8,133 nt of DNA. It comes from Verrucomicrobia bacterium UBA6775 (lineage in GTDB: Bacteria; Verrucomicrobiota; Verrucomicrobiia; Limisphaerales; UBA1096). Made by a program: the position numbers and the translations under genes. The stretch is taken from NCBI GenBank assembly GCA_002453165.1, contig DKGH01000195.1, forward strand, positions 1 to 8,133, read 5' to 3'. Below are positions 1 to 5,274 of the stretch, one piece after another. Position 1 is the first letter of the stretch, and each line of letters begins with the position of its first letter. The notes beneath the pieces were generated by a model. That model saw only the letters and a list, made by a program, of their open reading frames with translations. It ran no database searches and was not told the origin of the DNA.

Positions 1-645
1 TTCCAGCTTGGGCAGGTGCAGCAAAGGGCCGGACCATGCCCCAGCACAGATGATCAGTTGCGCCGCAGTGTGAGTGCCGGACGAGGTTTGGACTGTGACG
101 CTGTGAGTGTCATGCGACCAGCCAAGAACCGGTTCGTTGGTGAGCAGGGTGGCGCCGTGTTGTTGGGCGGCACGGGCGTAGGATTCGACAGCACGCTCGG
201 AGAGGAGGTAGCCGCCCTCCGGTTCGAGCGCACCGACCATCGCCTCGGGCAGGGTGAACTGCGGGAACTGCTGCGCCAACTCTGTGTGCGTCAAGGTGGA
301 GTAGCGGAGATCGTATTTTTCGGAGGCGAGTTTGACGCCGCTGATCGCCTCGCGATCGGGGAAACCCATGTACAGCACGCCGGTCTTGTGGAGCAGTCGC
401 GTGCCGGTTTCCTGTTCGATCTCATCCCACAGCCGGTACGCCTCCTTGAGCAGCGGCACGTAGTCGGGGTGCTCCTGATAAGTCAGGCGGATGACGCGGG
501 TGTTGCCGTTGTAGGAGGAATTGGTGTTGGGCACCGGTTGGCTGTCGATGCCGAGCACCCTGGCGCCGCGCTTGGCCAAGTGCAGGCAGGCGGCCGCGCC
601 CATCGAGCCGATGCCGACGACGATGACATCGTGGTGCGAACTCAT
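1..645 (-). CDS. FAD-dependent oxidoreductase, monomeric sarcosine oxidase / N-methyltryptophan oxidase-like (3' part outside window)
   Basis: The first 215 codons are visible; the gene runs off base 1. The N-terminus has a Rossmann FAD motif, G11-x-G13-x-x-G16 (VVGIGSMGAAA), ending with D34, the usual acidic residue that binds the adenosine ribose. The stretch NTRVIR (48-53) followed by YVPL, LWDEIE and TGVLYMG matches the order in monomeric sarcosine oxidase (MSOX) and SolA. Family members oxidise N-methyl or secondary amines to imines with release of hydrogen peroxide, and carry FAD on a C-terminal cysteine that would lie outside this window. R50 and R53 correspond to MSOX R49 and R52. The MSOX His-His pair just before them is Tyr45-Asn46 here, so sarcosine is not a safe substrate call. 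The ATG at 645-643 overlaps the upstream esterase stop as ATGA, which fixes the start and suggests translational coupling. An iterated palindrome encodes L23-A24-K25. Confidence 0.85.
   Translation of the reverse strand, partial: MSSHHDVIVVGIGSMGAAACLHLAKRGARVLGIDSQPVPNTNSSYNGNTRVIRLTYQEHPDYVPLLKEAYRLWDEIEQETGTRLLHKTGVLYMGFPDREAISGVKLASEKYDLRYSTLTHTELAQQFPQFTLPEAMVGALEPEGGYLLSERAVESYARAAQQHGATLLTNEPVLGWSHDTHSVTVQTSSGTHTAAQLIICAGAWSGPLLHLPKLE
571..580. repeat. Iterated palindrome copy 1, CTTGGCCAAG
   Basis: Exact 10-bp palindrome, in context GCGCTTGGCCAAGTGC. It lies within the flavoenzyme gene, read as TTG GCC AAG (L23-A24-K25). Confidence 0.9.
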
Positions 646-2645
646 TTGGCGCCGCGCTTCTTGAGAAGCTTGACCTGTGTGCGCCGCTTGGCCAAGTCGA
701 GCAGTTGGGCGGGCGTGGCGAAGCGGGAGATGTTCAGGTAGTCCGGTTGATCTTTGTCGTTGGCGGGATAGTCGCGGAGGTTGATTTTGTGGATGCCGTC
801 CTCGAACAACGCCGCGACAGTAACGAGGCTGGCGGTGTGGCCGTAGCCCCAAAGCTCAAGTGGGGCGTCGCTGCAGAGGTCGAGTTGGCGGGTGGCGGCG
901 ATGCACTGCCGGATGTCGAGCGCCTGCTGCCCGGCGAGCGTTTGGCCAAGCAGCATGAATCGTCGACGCGTCTGGGTGATGTGACGCTCGTTTTGGGTGA
1001 GTCGGGTCAGCCCGGTGCCGCGCGGCATGAAGGTGACGTATACCTCGGGGTGTTCGCGGACGAACTTCATCTGGCGCGCGAGGTTGGCGCGGAGTTTGTC
1101 GGGGATCGGTGCGCTGGCATCTATGCCGGCGAGTTTCAATTCCTCACTCCATTGCTCGGTGAAGGCCGGGCGGCCAAGATTCAAGTAGCGGTTCCAGCCG
1201 GCTTCGTCCGGCATCTCGATGTGCACCGCCTCCGGCTTGGCCAAGCCGGCCTTGTGGGCGATGTACATCCGCAGTCGGACGTGTGGCTGGCTGTCAAAGT
1301 CGAACGCGGCAAAGCGGACACCGTCGTGAACGACCTCCCATGCCTTGCGGAGATTCAGTTCGGTGTCGCCGCTTGGCCAGGCGCCGAACGATTTGTGCCG
1401 GATGACCTTGAGTACGGCGGGGTCGGCGGTTTCTTCGCCGGATGCGATTCGCGGGAATGAGTCGTGGATGGTCGTGGTGCGCTCGTCAGCGGGGTCGGTC
1501 TTGTACACCTTGAGTTGTTGCGGGGTGAATTCCTTGCTGGCCAAAGTGGTGATAGGGCCGGTGTCGCCCTTGAGATGTTTGTTGAACCAGTTGAAGGCGG
1601 GGATGCGGAGTTCCTGCGAGTCGGAATGGCCGCCGGGCGTGATGGCCAGCCCGAGGTTTTGCGGCTTGCCGTGCAGTTCGTAAATGCGCGCGACCTTGGT
1701 GTGCAGTCGGGTGATGCCGTCGATCGGGAAAATGCCGTCGCGGTCGGTGTTCAGAATGAGCAACGGCCGTGGCGCGACGAGTGCGGCGACTTGCGCAAAG
1801 TCCCAGCGGTAGGTGTTCACCTGGAACATGCAATCGCAATGCCCCTCGACAACGCCATCGACCACATGGTTTTTCAGGTCGGTGATGCCGGCGACCGGCG
1901 CGGCGGCCTTGATACGCTCGTCGAGTGTGGCGATCCACCAACTGTACGCGCCGCCGCCGCTGCGTCCGGTGACACCGATGCGGTTTTTGTCGACAAAGTC
2001 CAGCGACTCGAGGAGGTCGATCGCGCGGATGCCGTTCCATGCCTCGACACCGGCGGGGGTGTAGCCGCGCGAATTCCACCACCACATGCGATGCCGGTAG
2101 GTGCCGTGGTGGATGCCCTCAAGTTCGCCAAGTTGGATCGTGTCGATCGTGAGGCAAACGTAGCCGTTGCGGGCGAACCACGCGCCGTGATGTTGGTAGT
2201 GAGTCTTGTTGCCGTAATTGACGCCGTCGATTTGCACCCGGCCGTGGCCGCAGACGTAGAGGATCGCCGGGGCGGGGGCGGTGAGTTTTTTTGGCACGTA
2301 AAGATTGCCGGTGACGTACAGGCCGGGGCTGGACTGGTAGTGAAGCTTGCGTACCTCGAACTCGTCGTGCTGCACCGTGCCGGTGATCTTCACCTGCAAC
2401 GGCGTGCGCTCCGGCAACGGGTCGAGCCCGAGCATCTCGCGGAGTTGGCGGCGGTATTCGTTTTTCTTTTCGTTCCAGTCGCCGAGCGTCCTGATCTCGG
2501 CGAGGTCGGCCTTGGCCAAGCGCTTGGTTTCGTTCTCGAAATACCGGGCGAAAATCCGGTCTCCCGGCGTTTTCATTTCGGCCGCTTGGCCAAGCGAAAT
2601 CACGGCGGCCAGTGCCATTGGAAGAAAGAGAGCTATTGATTTCAT
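642..2645 (-). CDS. Secreted tandem alpha/beta-hydrolase (acetyl-xylan-esterase / dienelactone-hydrolase-like)
   Basis: 667 residues from the ATG at 2645-2643. This start gives a clean signal peptide (MKS, hydrophobic 4-19, cleavage near GQA-A, 19-22), so export to the periplasm or outside is likely. A TTG at 2684 would add 13 residues that spoil the signal. Domain one (about 85-360) is a complete alpha/beta-hydrolase: oxyanion-side CGHGR (132-136), nucleophile elbow G-R-S229-G-G, acid in NTDRDGIFP (D301 or D303), and H340 in TPGGHSD. Family members cleave ester bonds, often on carbohydrates; the substrate here is unknown. Domain two (about 410-655) looks like a second, degenerate hydrolase fold: PRGTG (541-545) and GYGHT (600-604), where the elbow serine is absent. 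The stop overlaps the oxidoreductase start. No Shine-Dalgarno is visible; an iterated palindrome sits 5 nt upstream of the ATG. Five further exact or near copies of that palindrome lie inside the gene. Confidence 0.88.
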   Translation of the reverse strand: MKSIALFLPMALAAVISLGQAAEMKTPGDRIFARYFENETKRLAKADLAEIRTLGDWNEKKNEYRRQLREMLGLDPLPERTPLQVKITGTVQHDEFEVRKLHYQSSPGLYVTGNLYVPKKLTAPAPAILYVCGHGRVQIDGVNYGNKTHYQHHGAWFARNGYVCLTIDTIQLGELEGIHHGTYRHRMWWWNSRGYTPAGVEAWNGIRAIDLLESLDFVDKNRIGVTGRSGGGAYSWWIATLDERIKAAAPVAGITDLKNHVVDGVVEGHCDCMFQVNTYRWDFAQVAALVAPRPLLILNTDRDGIFPIDGITRLHTKVARIYELHGKPQNLGLAITPGGHSDSQELRIPAFNWFNKHLKGDTGPITTLASKEFTPQQLKVYKTDPADERTTTIHDSFPRIASGEETADPAVLKVIRHKSFGAWPSGDTELNLRKAWEVVHDGVRFAAFDFDSQPHVRLRMYIAHKAGLAKPEAVHIEMPDEAGWNRYLNLGRPAFTEQWSEELKLAGIDASAPIPDKLRANLARQMKFVREHPEVYVTFMPRGTGLTRLTQNERHITQTRRRFMLLGQTLAGQQALDIRQCIAATRQLDLCSDAPLELWGYGHTASLVTVAALFEDGIHKINLRDYPANDKDQPDYLNISRFATPAQLLDLAKRRTQVKLLKKRGAK
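687..696. repeat. Iterated palindrome copy 2
   Basis: Exact CTTGGCCAAG near the 3' end of the esterase gene, read as TTG GCC AAG (L651-A652-K653). Confidence 0.9.
940..951. repeat. Iterated palindrome, one-mismatch copy
   Basis: GTTTGGCCAAGC, one base from GCTTGGCCAAGC. In the esterase gene it is read in a different frame (CTT GGC CAA, L566-G567-Q568). Confidence 0.7.
1232..1249. repeat. Iterated palindrome copy 3, extended to an 18-bp perfect palindrome
   Basis: The core at 1236-1245 extends symmetrically to CCGGCTTGGCCAAGCCGG without a mismatch. It encodes G467-L-A-K-P471 of the esterase. Confidence 0.9.
1371..1382. repeat. Iterated palindrome, one-mismatch copy
   Basis: GCTTGGCCAGGC. 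In the esterase gene it is read in the third frame (TGG CCA AGC, W423-P424-S425). Confidence 0.6.
2511..2526. repeat. Iterated palindrome copy 4 with an overlapping second palindrome
   Basis: Exact CTTGGCCAAG (2511-2520) runs into CCAAGCGCTTGG (2515-2526), itself a perfect 12-bp palindrome built from the same half-sites in reverse order. It encodes R42-L-A-K45 of the esterase. Confidence 0.85.
2583..2596. repeat. Iterated palindrome copy 5, full 14-bp form
   Basis: Perfect CGCTTGGCCAAGCG within the esterase signal-peptide region, read as CTT GGC CAA (L18-G19-Q20). It is identical to copy 6 on the other side of the start codon. Confidence 0.92.
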
Positions 2646-2650
2646 TTTTG

Positions 2651-2664
2651 CGCTTGGCCAAGCG
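2651..2664. repeat. Iterated palindrome copy 6, full 14-bp form, intergenic
   Basis: Perfect CGCTTGGCCAAGCG in the esterase-prmA divergent region, ending 5 nt upstream of the esterase ATG, where a ribosome-binding site would lie. As RNA it can form a 5-bp stem with a GGCC loop. Confidence 0.92.
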
Positions 2665-2747
2665 TAGCGTGGCGGGAGGATCAAACAAGCATTTGCCGCC
2701 GGTTCACGGCTCGCCGCGTCGCCGGTTGGTCGTTACGATGGCGGCAG

Positions 2748-3650
2748 ATGAGCACCGACAAACTCGAACCGATCATCAGCGTGTGCGTTTACACGACCCC
2801 GGAGGCGGAGGAGCCGGTGGCGGCAATGCTGGAGTGGGTGTTCGAGACGACGCCGTCGGTCTGGTCGGACACGATCACCCATCAGGCCAAGGTCACCGTT
2901 TATCTCGAGCGCGATGCGATTAATGCGGAGGAAGAGGAGGCGCTGCGGAAAGGGATCGAGGTGATCCGTGAGTCGGGGATCGACGCCGGGGGTGGCCTTT
3001 GGGACGTGCTGCCGGTCAAGCGCGAGGATTGGTCGGAGTCTTGGAAGAAACATTTTCACCCTATCGAGATCAGTGATCGACTGTTGCTCAAGCCGGACTG
3101 GGAACAGGTTGAGGCCAAGCCGGGGCAGGCGGTGGTGACTTTGAATCCGGGGCTCAGTTTCGGCACGGGGCATCACCCGACCACTTTATTTTGCCTGAAA
3201 CAGTTGTCCGCCAACGCGCCGAAGGGCGAACCACGATCGTTTCTCGATGCCGGAACCGGGTCGGGCATCCTCGCGATCTCCGCGGCCAAGCTGGGATACA
3301 CTCCGATTGAGGCGTGGGATTTCGATCCGCAGGCGGTGGGAGTGGCACGCGAAAACGCCGAGCAAAATGAGCTGGCCGGTTCGTTGGTATTTGATGTGCG
3401 CGATTTGACGGAGATGACAGCCGGAGGCCGGCAGTTTGATGTGATCTGTGCGAACCTGATTGATGATCTGCTGATTGCGGAGCGCGAAAAACTCACGTCC
3501 TGGCTGGCGCCGGGTGGGCAGTTGATACTAGCTGGTATCCTGATCGAGCAGTTCCCTAGCGTGCAAAAGGCCTTTTGTGAATTGGGGATGGAACTGCTAG
3601 AGTCTGAGACACTTGACGAGTGGCGCTCGGGTGTCTTCCGTTTTTCCTGA
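2748..3650 (+). CDS. prmA: Ribosomal protein L11 methyltransferase
   Basis: 300 residues, close to the E. coli PrmA length of 293. The enzyme transfers methyl groups from S-adenosylmethionine to lysines and the N-terminus of ribosomal protein L11 in the cytoplasm. Visible signatures in order are an N-terminal L11-recognition-like region (about 8-90), the PrmA linker block WKKHFHPIEISDRLLLKP (99-116), LNPGLSFGTGHHPTT (132-146), SAM motif I DAGTGSG (167-173), the acidic strand end DFDP (191-194), and CANLI (234-238), equivalent to the usual VANI catalytic-loop motif. All core motifs are intact. The ATG at 2748 gives the expected family N-terminus; another ATG at 2738 is out of frame. No good ribosome-binding site precedes it. 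It is divergent from the esterase across 102 bp, and its neighbours give no functional link, which is normal for this housekeeping gene. Confidence 0.96.
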   Translation: MSTDKLEPIISVCVYTTPEAEEPVAAMLEWVFETTPSVWSDTITHQAKVTVYLERDAINAEEEEALRKGIEVIRESGIDAGGGLWDVLPVKREDWSESWKKHFHPIEISDRLLLKPDWEQVEAKPGQAVVTLNPGLSFGTGHHPTTLFCLKQLSANAPKGEPRSFLDAGTGSGILAISAAKLGYTPIEAWDFDPQAVGVARENAEQNELAGSLVFDVRDLTEMTAGGRQFDVICANLIDDLLIAEREKLTSWLAPGGQLILAGILIEQFPSVQKAFCELGMELLESETLDEWRSGVFRFS

Positions 3651-3674
3651 AAAACCTTTGAACGGCCTAGGCGG

Positions 3675-3698
3675 GACGGTGTCAGAACCGCAACCGTC
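3675..3698 (+). terminator. Inverted repeat downstream of prmA, possible RNA hairpin
   Basis: GACGGT (3675-3680) and ACCGTC (3693-3698) can pair across a 12-nt loop, 25 bp after the prmA stop. No T-run follows directly, so an intrinsic terminator is not proven. It is the first of three stem-forming sequences in the gap after prmA. Confidence 0.25.
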
Positions 3699-3700
3699 AT

Positions 3701-3720
3701 CATGTATGATTTGATACATG
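3701..3720. promoter_or_regulatory. Operator-like inverted repeat, 7-bp arms
   Basis: CATGTAT (3701-3707) and its exact complement ATACATG (3714-3720) flank a 6-bp AT-rich spacer. The geometry suits a dimeric repressor site as well as an RNA hairpin. It lies 77 bp before the candidate small ORF and 50 bp after prmA. No regulator gene is visible in the window, so the role is an inference. Confidence 0.35.
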
Positions 3721-3742
3721 CAGGGGCTTGGCTTGCAACAAG

Positions 3743-3764
3743 CAGGGATGGTCTTCCCATCCTG
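3743..3764 (+). terminator. Candidate stem-loop followed by pyrimidine-rich tract
   Basis: CAG-G-GATGG (3743-3751) pairs with CCATC-CTG (3757-3764) across loop TCTTC, giving 8 bp with one bulged G. The following 30 bp are pyrimidine-rich, with a run of five T at 3790-3794. This could end prmA transcription, though the T-run is about 25 nt from the stem, so the terminator call is weak. A smaller stem, GCTTG-CAA-CAAGC (3731-3743), sits just before it and shares its first base. Confidence 0.3.
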
Positions 3765-3796
3765 CCCAGCGGTTTCTTCCCTTTACCCCTTTTTCC

Positions 3797-3958
3797 ATGA
3801 AGAAAAATACCGAGATCGTTTCCGGCCTCGTCAGCGAGGAGCACCCCTTTCATCAGGTTCAAACCCAGCCGGGCAAGGTGAAAAAACACCGATATGAACG
3901 GAGAAAGGTCCGGAACATTTTGAAGATTGCGGATTGGGGCGAGGCGGAGGAATACTAG
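3797..3958 (+). CDS. Candidate small basic protein, 53 residues, unknown function
   Basis: The ORF starts at an ATG (3797) and ends at TAG (3956-3958). It does not overlap prmA or the convergent kinase, whose stop is 33 bp away. The predicted protein begins MKKNTEIVSG, has a very basic centre (KVKKHRYERRKVR, about residues 27-39) and an acidic end (DWGEAEEY). There is no signal peptide or membrane segment. Third codon positions are G or C in 36 of 53 codons, which resembles the neighbouring genes and supports coding. Against it, there is no Shine-Dalgarno and no family I recognise. An in-frame TTG at 3728 would extend it through stem-loop sequence and is less likely. The basic centre could bind nucleic acid, but that is only a guess. 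Confidence 0.4.
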   Translation: MKKNTEIVSGLVSEEHPFHQVQTQPGKVKKHRYERRKVRNILKIADWGEAEEY

Positions 3959-3991
3959 GAGGCGATTTGAACAGCTCCGGCGTGGTGCCGG

Positions 3992-4990
3992 TCAGTCCCT
4001 GGTTAGTTCGTCGACGTTGCGATAGGTGGAGTCGAGTTGATCCACCAGTTCGTCGGTGATTTCCACGCCTTCCTCGCGCAGGGCGAGGATGGTTGAGCCA
4101 AGCACGGTCGGGAGGCGCGGTTGGCTGAGCAACACTTGGAATTGGTCGCGCAGGGTTTCCTCGAACGCCTTTTGCGCATGGCTGTTGAACAGCAACACGC
4201 CGCCGGAAAAGAAAACCGGCAGGGGGGAGATATCGAGTCCGGATTTTTCAACCGTGCGGATGGTTAGTTTGCCGACTTCTGTTCCCGCTTCCCGGCAGAT
4301 ACCCTGATAAACGTCGTCGGTGTTGCCAAGTGTCTTGTCCAGACGGGAGGCAAGTATTGCGAACTTGGCCCTGTTGAACTCCGGGTGGTAAATGATGGGC
4401 ACGATGCCTTGGATGTTTTTGATCTCGTACCACTCGCACAGGGTGGAAGTGATGGCGGTTTCCGGGCCGGTTCCCTCGAAGTCATCGATGGCAGCGCGGA
4501 TGGCTTTCACGGCGATCCAGTAGGCGCTGCCCACATCGTCGAGCAACGGCCCCCAGCCGCCGCGGTGGGTAAATTCCGAGTCGAGGTTGCCTGCGATAAT
4601 GCTCGTGCCGGTTCCGCAGATGACGAGCACGCCGGGTTTGCCAAGCGTGGCCGCCTGAAAACCGGCGACACTGTCGCCCACAAGGCGGGTTTGTTTCCAC
4701 GGATAGATTTTGCCAAAAAGCTTCTCCTTTTGATCGACTGTGGCTTCGCTGAAAATGCCCGCGGCCGATACGTTGTAACGGACTACCTCGTTGGCAAACG
4801 GGAGTTGGAGTTCCAGTTCGCGGACCAGTTCGTTCATGCGCCGGCGTACCTCTTTTTGGTAGGAACCGGTAAAGTTCATGGAGGCGGAATGAACGACGGC
4901 GAGGACGCGGCCATCGAGGGTGGCAGCAACGCCGTGGCTGTAAGTGGCGCCGCCATCGATGCCAATTACCAATGGTAAGGGAGTCTCCAT
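3992..4990 (-). CDS. N-acetylglucosamine kinase-like sugar kinase (BadF/BadG/BcrA/BcrD ATPase family)
   Basis: 332 residues from the ATG at 4990, which puts the phosphate-1 motif D12-G-G-A-T16 near the N-terminus as in this family. A GTG at 5065 or an ATG at 5053 would add residues encoded by iterated palindromes, and both are rejected. Further ASKHA-fold motifs are D106 in VGDSVAG (equivalent by position to the catalytic Asp of mammalian NAGK), phosphate-2 CGTGTSIIAGN (125-135), GGWG (144-147) followed by GSAYWIA (154-160), and the adenosine motif SGG (262-264). The mammalian NAGK segment reads GDEGSAYWIA; here it is DDVGSAYWIA, so Gly and Glu are replaced by Asp and Val. The likely reaction is ATP-dependent phosphorylation of an amino sugar in the cytoplasm, but other BadF-type substrates are possible. 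No amino-sugar pathway genes are adjacent. The gene converges on the small ORF and diverges from pilB. Confidence 0.82.
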   Translation of the reverse strand: METPLPLVIGIDGGATYSHGVAATLDGRVLAVVHSASMNFTGSYQKEVRRRMNELVRELELQLPFANEVVRYNVSAAGIFSEATVDQKEKLFGKIYPWKQTRLVGDSVAGFQAATLGKPGVLVICGTGTSIIAGNLDSEFTHRGGWGPLLDDVGSAYWIAVKAIRAAIDDFEGTGPETAITSTLCEWYEIKNIQGIVPIIYHPEFNRAKFAILASRLDKTLGNTDDVYQGICREAGTEVGKLTIRTVEKSGLDISPLPVFFSGGVLLFNSHAQKAFEETLRDQFQVLLSQPRLPTVLGSTILALREEGVEITDELVDQLDSTYRNVDELTRD

Positions 4991-4994
4991 TCCG

Positions 4995-5019
4995 TTCGTG
5001 GCCAAGCGTTTGGCCAAGC
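4995..5019. repeat. Two adjoining degenerate palindrome copies upstream of the kinase
   Basis: A right-half-perfect copy (TGGCCAAGCG, 4999-5008) overlaps by three bases a one-mismatch copy (GTTTGGCCAAGC in 5008-5019, preceded by GC). The pair lies 5-29 bp upstream of the kinase ATG, so it falls in its leader or promoter. Confidence 0.65.
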
Positions 5020-5093
5020 ACGCGGGCGGACTCTGCCGCAATCGGTGCAGCATGGCAATCCGCACCGAGGTTTGAGGGATTGTGGTGTTTGCG

Positions 5094-5103
5094 CTTGGCC
5101 AAG
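5094..5103. repeat. Iterated palindrome copy 7, intergenic
   Basis: Exact CTTGGCCAAG, context GCGCTTGGCCAAGGGC, in the kinase-pilB divergent region about 10 bp before the candidate structured leader. Confidence 0.9.
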
Positions 5104-5111
5104 GGCAGAAA

Positions 5112-5194
5112 AGTGCAATTAAAGGCTTGGATGAAGCCGGTGGTTCGGGTAGCCATTTGCGCCTTTCCCCGCTTGCCGGGGTGTGCAGGAGGAG
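5112..5194 (+). promoter_or_regulatory. Candidate structured leader upstream of pilB
   Basis: A possible three-way junction has a closing stem GTGCAA (5113-5118) with TTGCGC (5157-5162), a hairpin GGCTT-GGATG-AAGCC (5124-5138) and a weak hairpin GGTT-CGGGT-AGCC (5142-5154). A separate hairpin CCCCG-CTTGC-CGGGG (5167-5181) follows. It is then followed by purine-rich AGGAGGAG (5187-5194), which has no start codon at a usable distance. pilB begins 80 bp later. This may be a 5' leader with regulatory structure; it does not match a riboswitch I can name. Confidence 0.25.
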
Positions 5195-5274
5195 TTTACC
5201 GACTTTAACTTTGGCTTGAGCGCGCGTAGACTTTCCACCCTTTTAGGACCTTTGGCGGTTTTGATTAATTTTCT

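Noticed and set aside
16..1460. Two long plus-strand ORFs (16-741 and 705-1460)
   Set aside because: Both lie opposite the flavoenzyme and esterase reading frames and have no family features.
1464..2639. 391-residue plus-strand ORF opposite the esterase
   Set aside because: It is antisense to a gene with a complete catalytic triad and signal peptide, and its translation shows no recognisable motif. It results from high GC and few antisense stops.
2646..2684. TTG start at 2684 for the esterase
   Set aside because: It would place 13 extra residues before a normal signal peptide and translate the palindrome; the ATG at 2645 is better.
3173..3889. 238-residue minus-strand ORF across prmA and the following gap
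   Set aside because: It mostly overlaps the well-supported prmA in antisense and shows no motif.
3977..3991. CCGGC-loop-GCCGG as a kinase terminator
   Set aside because: Only a 5-bp stem, and no T-run on the minus strand.
4991..5065. GTG 5065 or ATG 5053 as the kinase start
   Set aside because: Family proteins begin only a few residues before the DGG motif, and the extension is encoded by palindrome copies.
5187..5194. AGGAGGAG as a ribosome-binding site
   Set aside because: No start codon at a usable distance opens a frame of meaningful length; a TTG at 5211 hits a stop after two codons.
5112..5210. c-di-GMP-I (GEMM) riboswitch
   Set aside because: GGTAGCC and TTTACCG are present, but they are about 40 nt apart and the CGCAAAGCC block is absent.
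5216..5246. Sigma-70 promoter TTGAGC / TTTTAG before pilB
   Set aside because: The spacing is 19 bp and both boxes match poorly.
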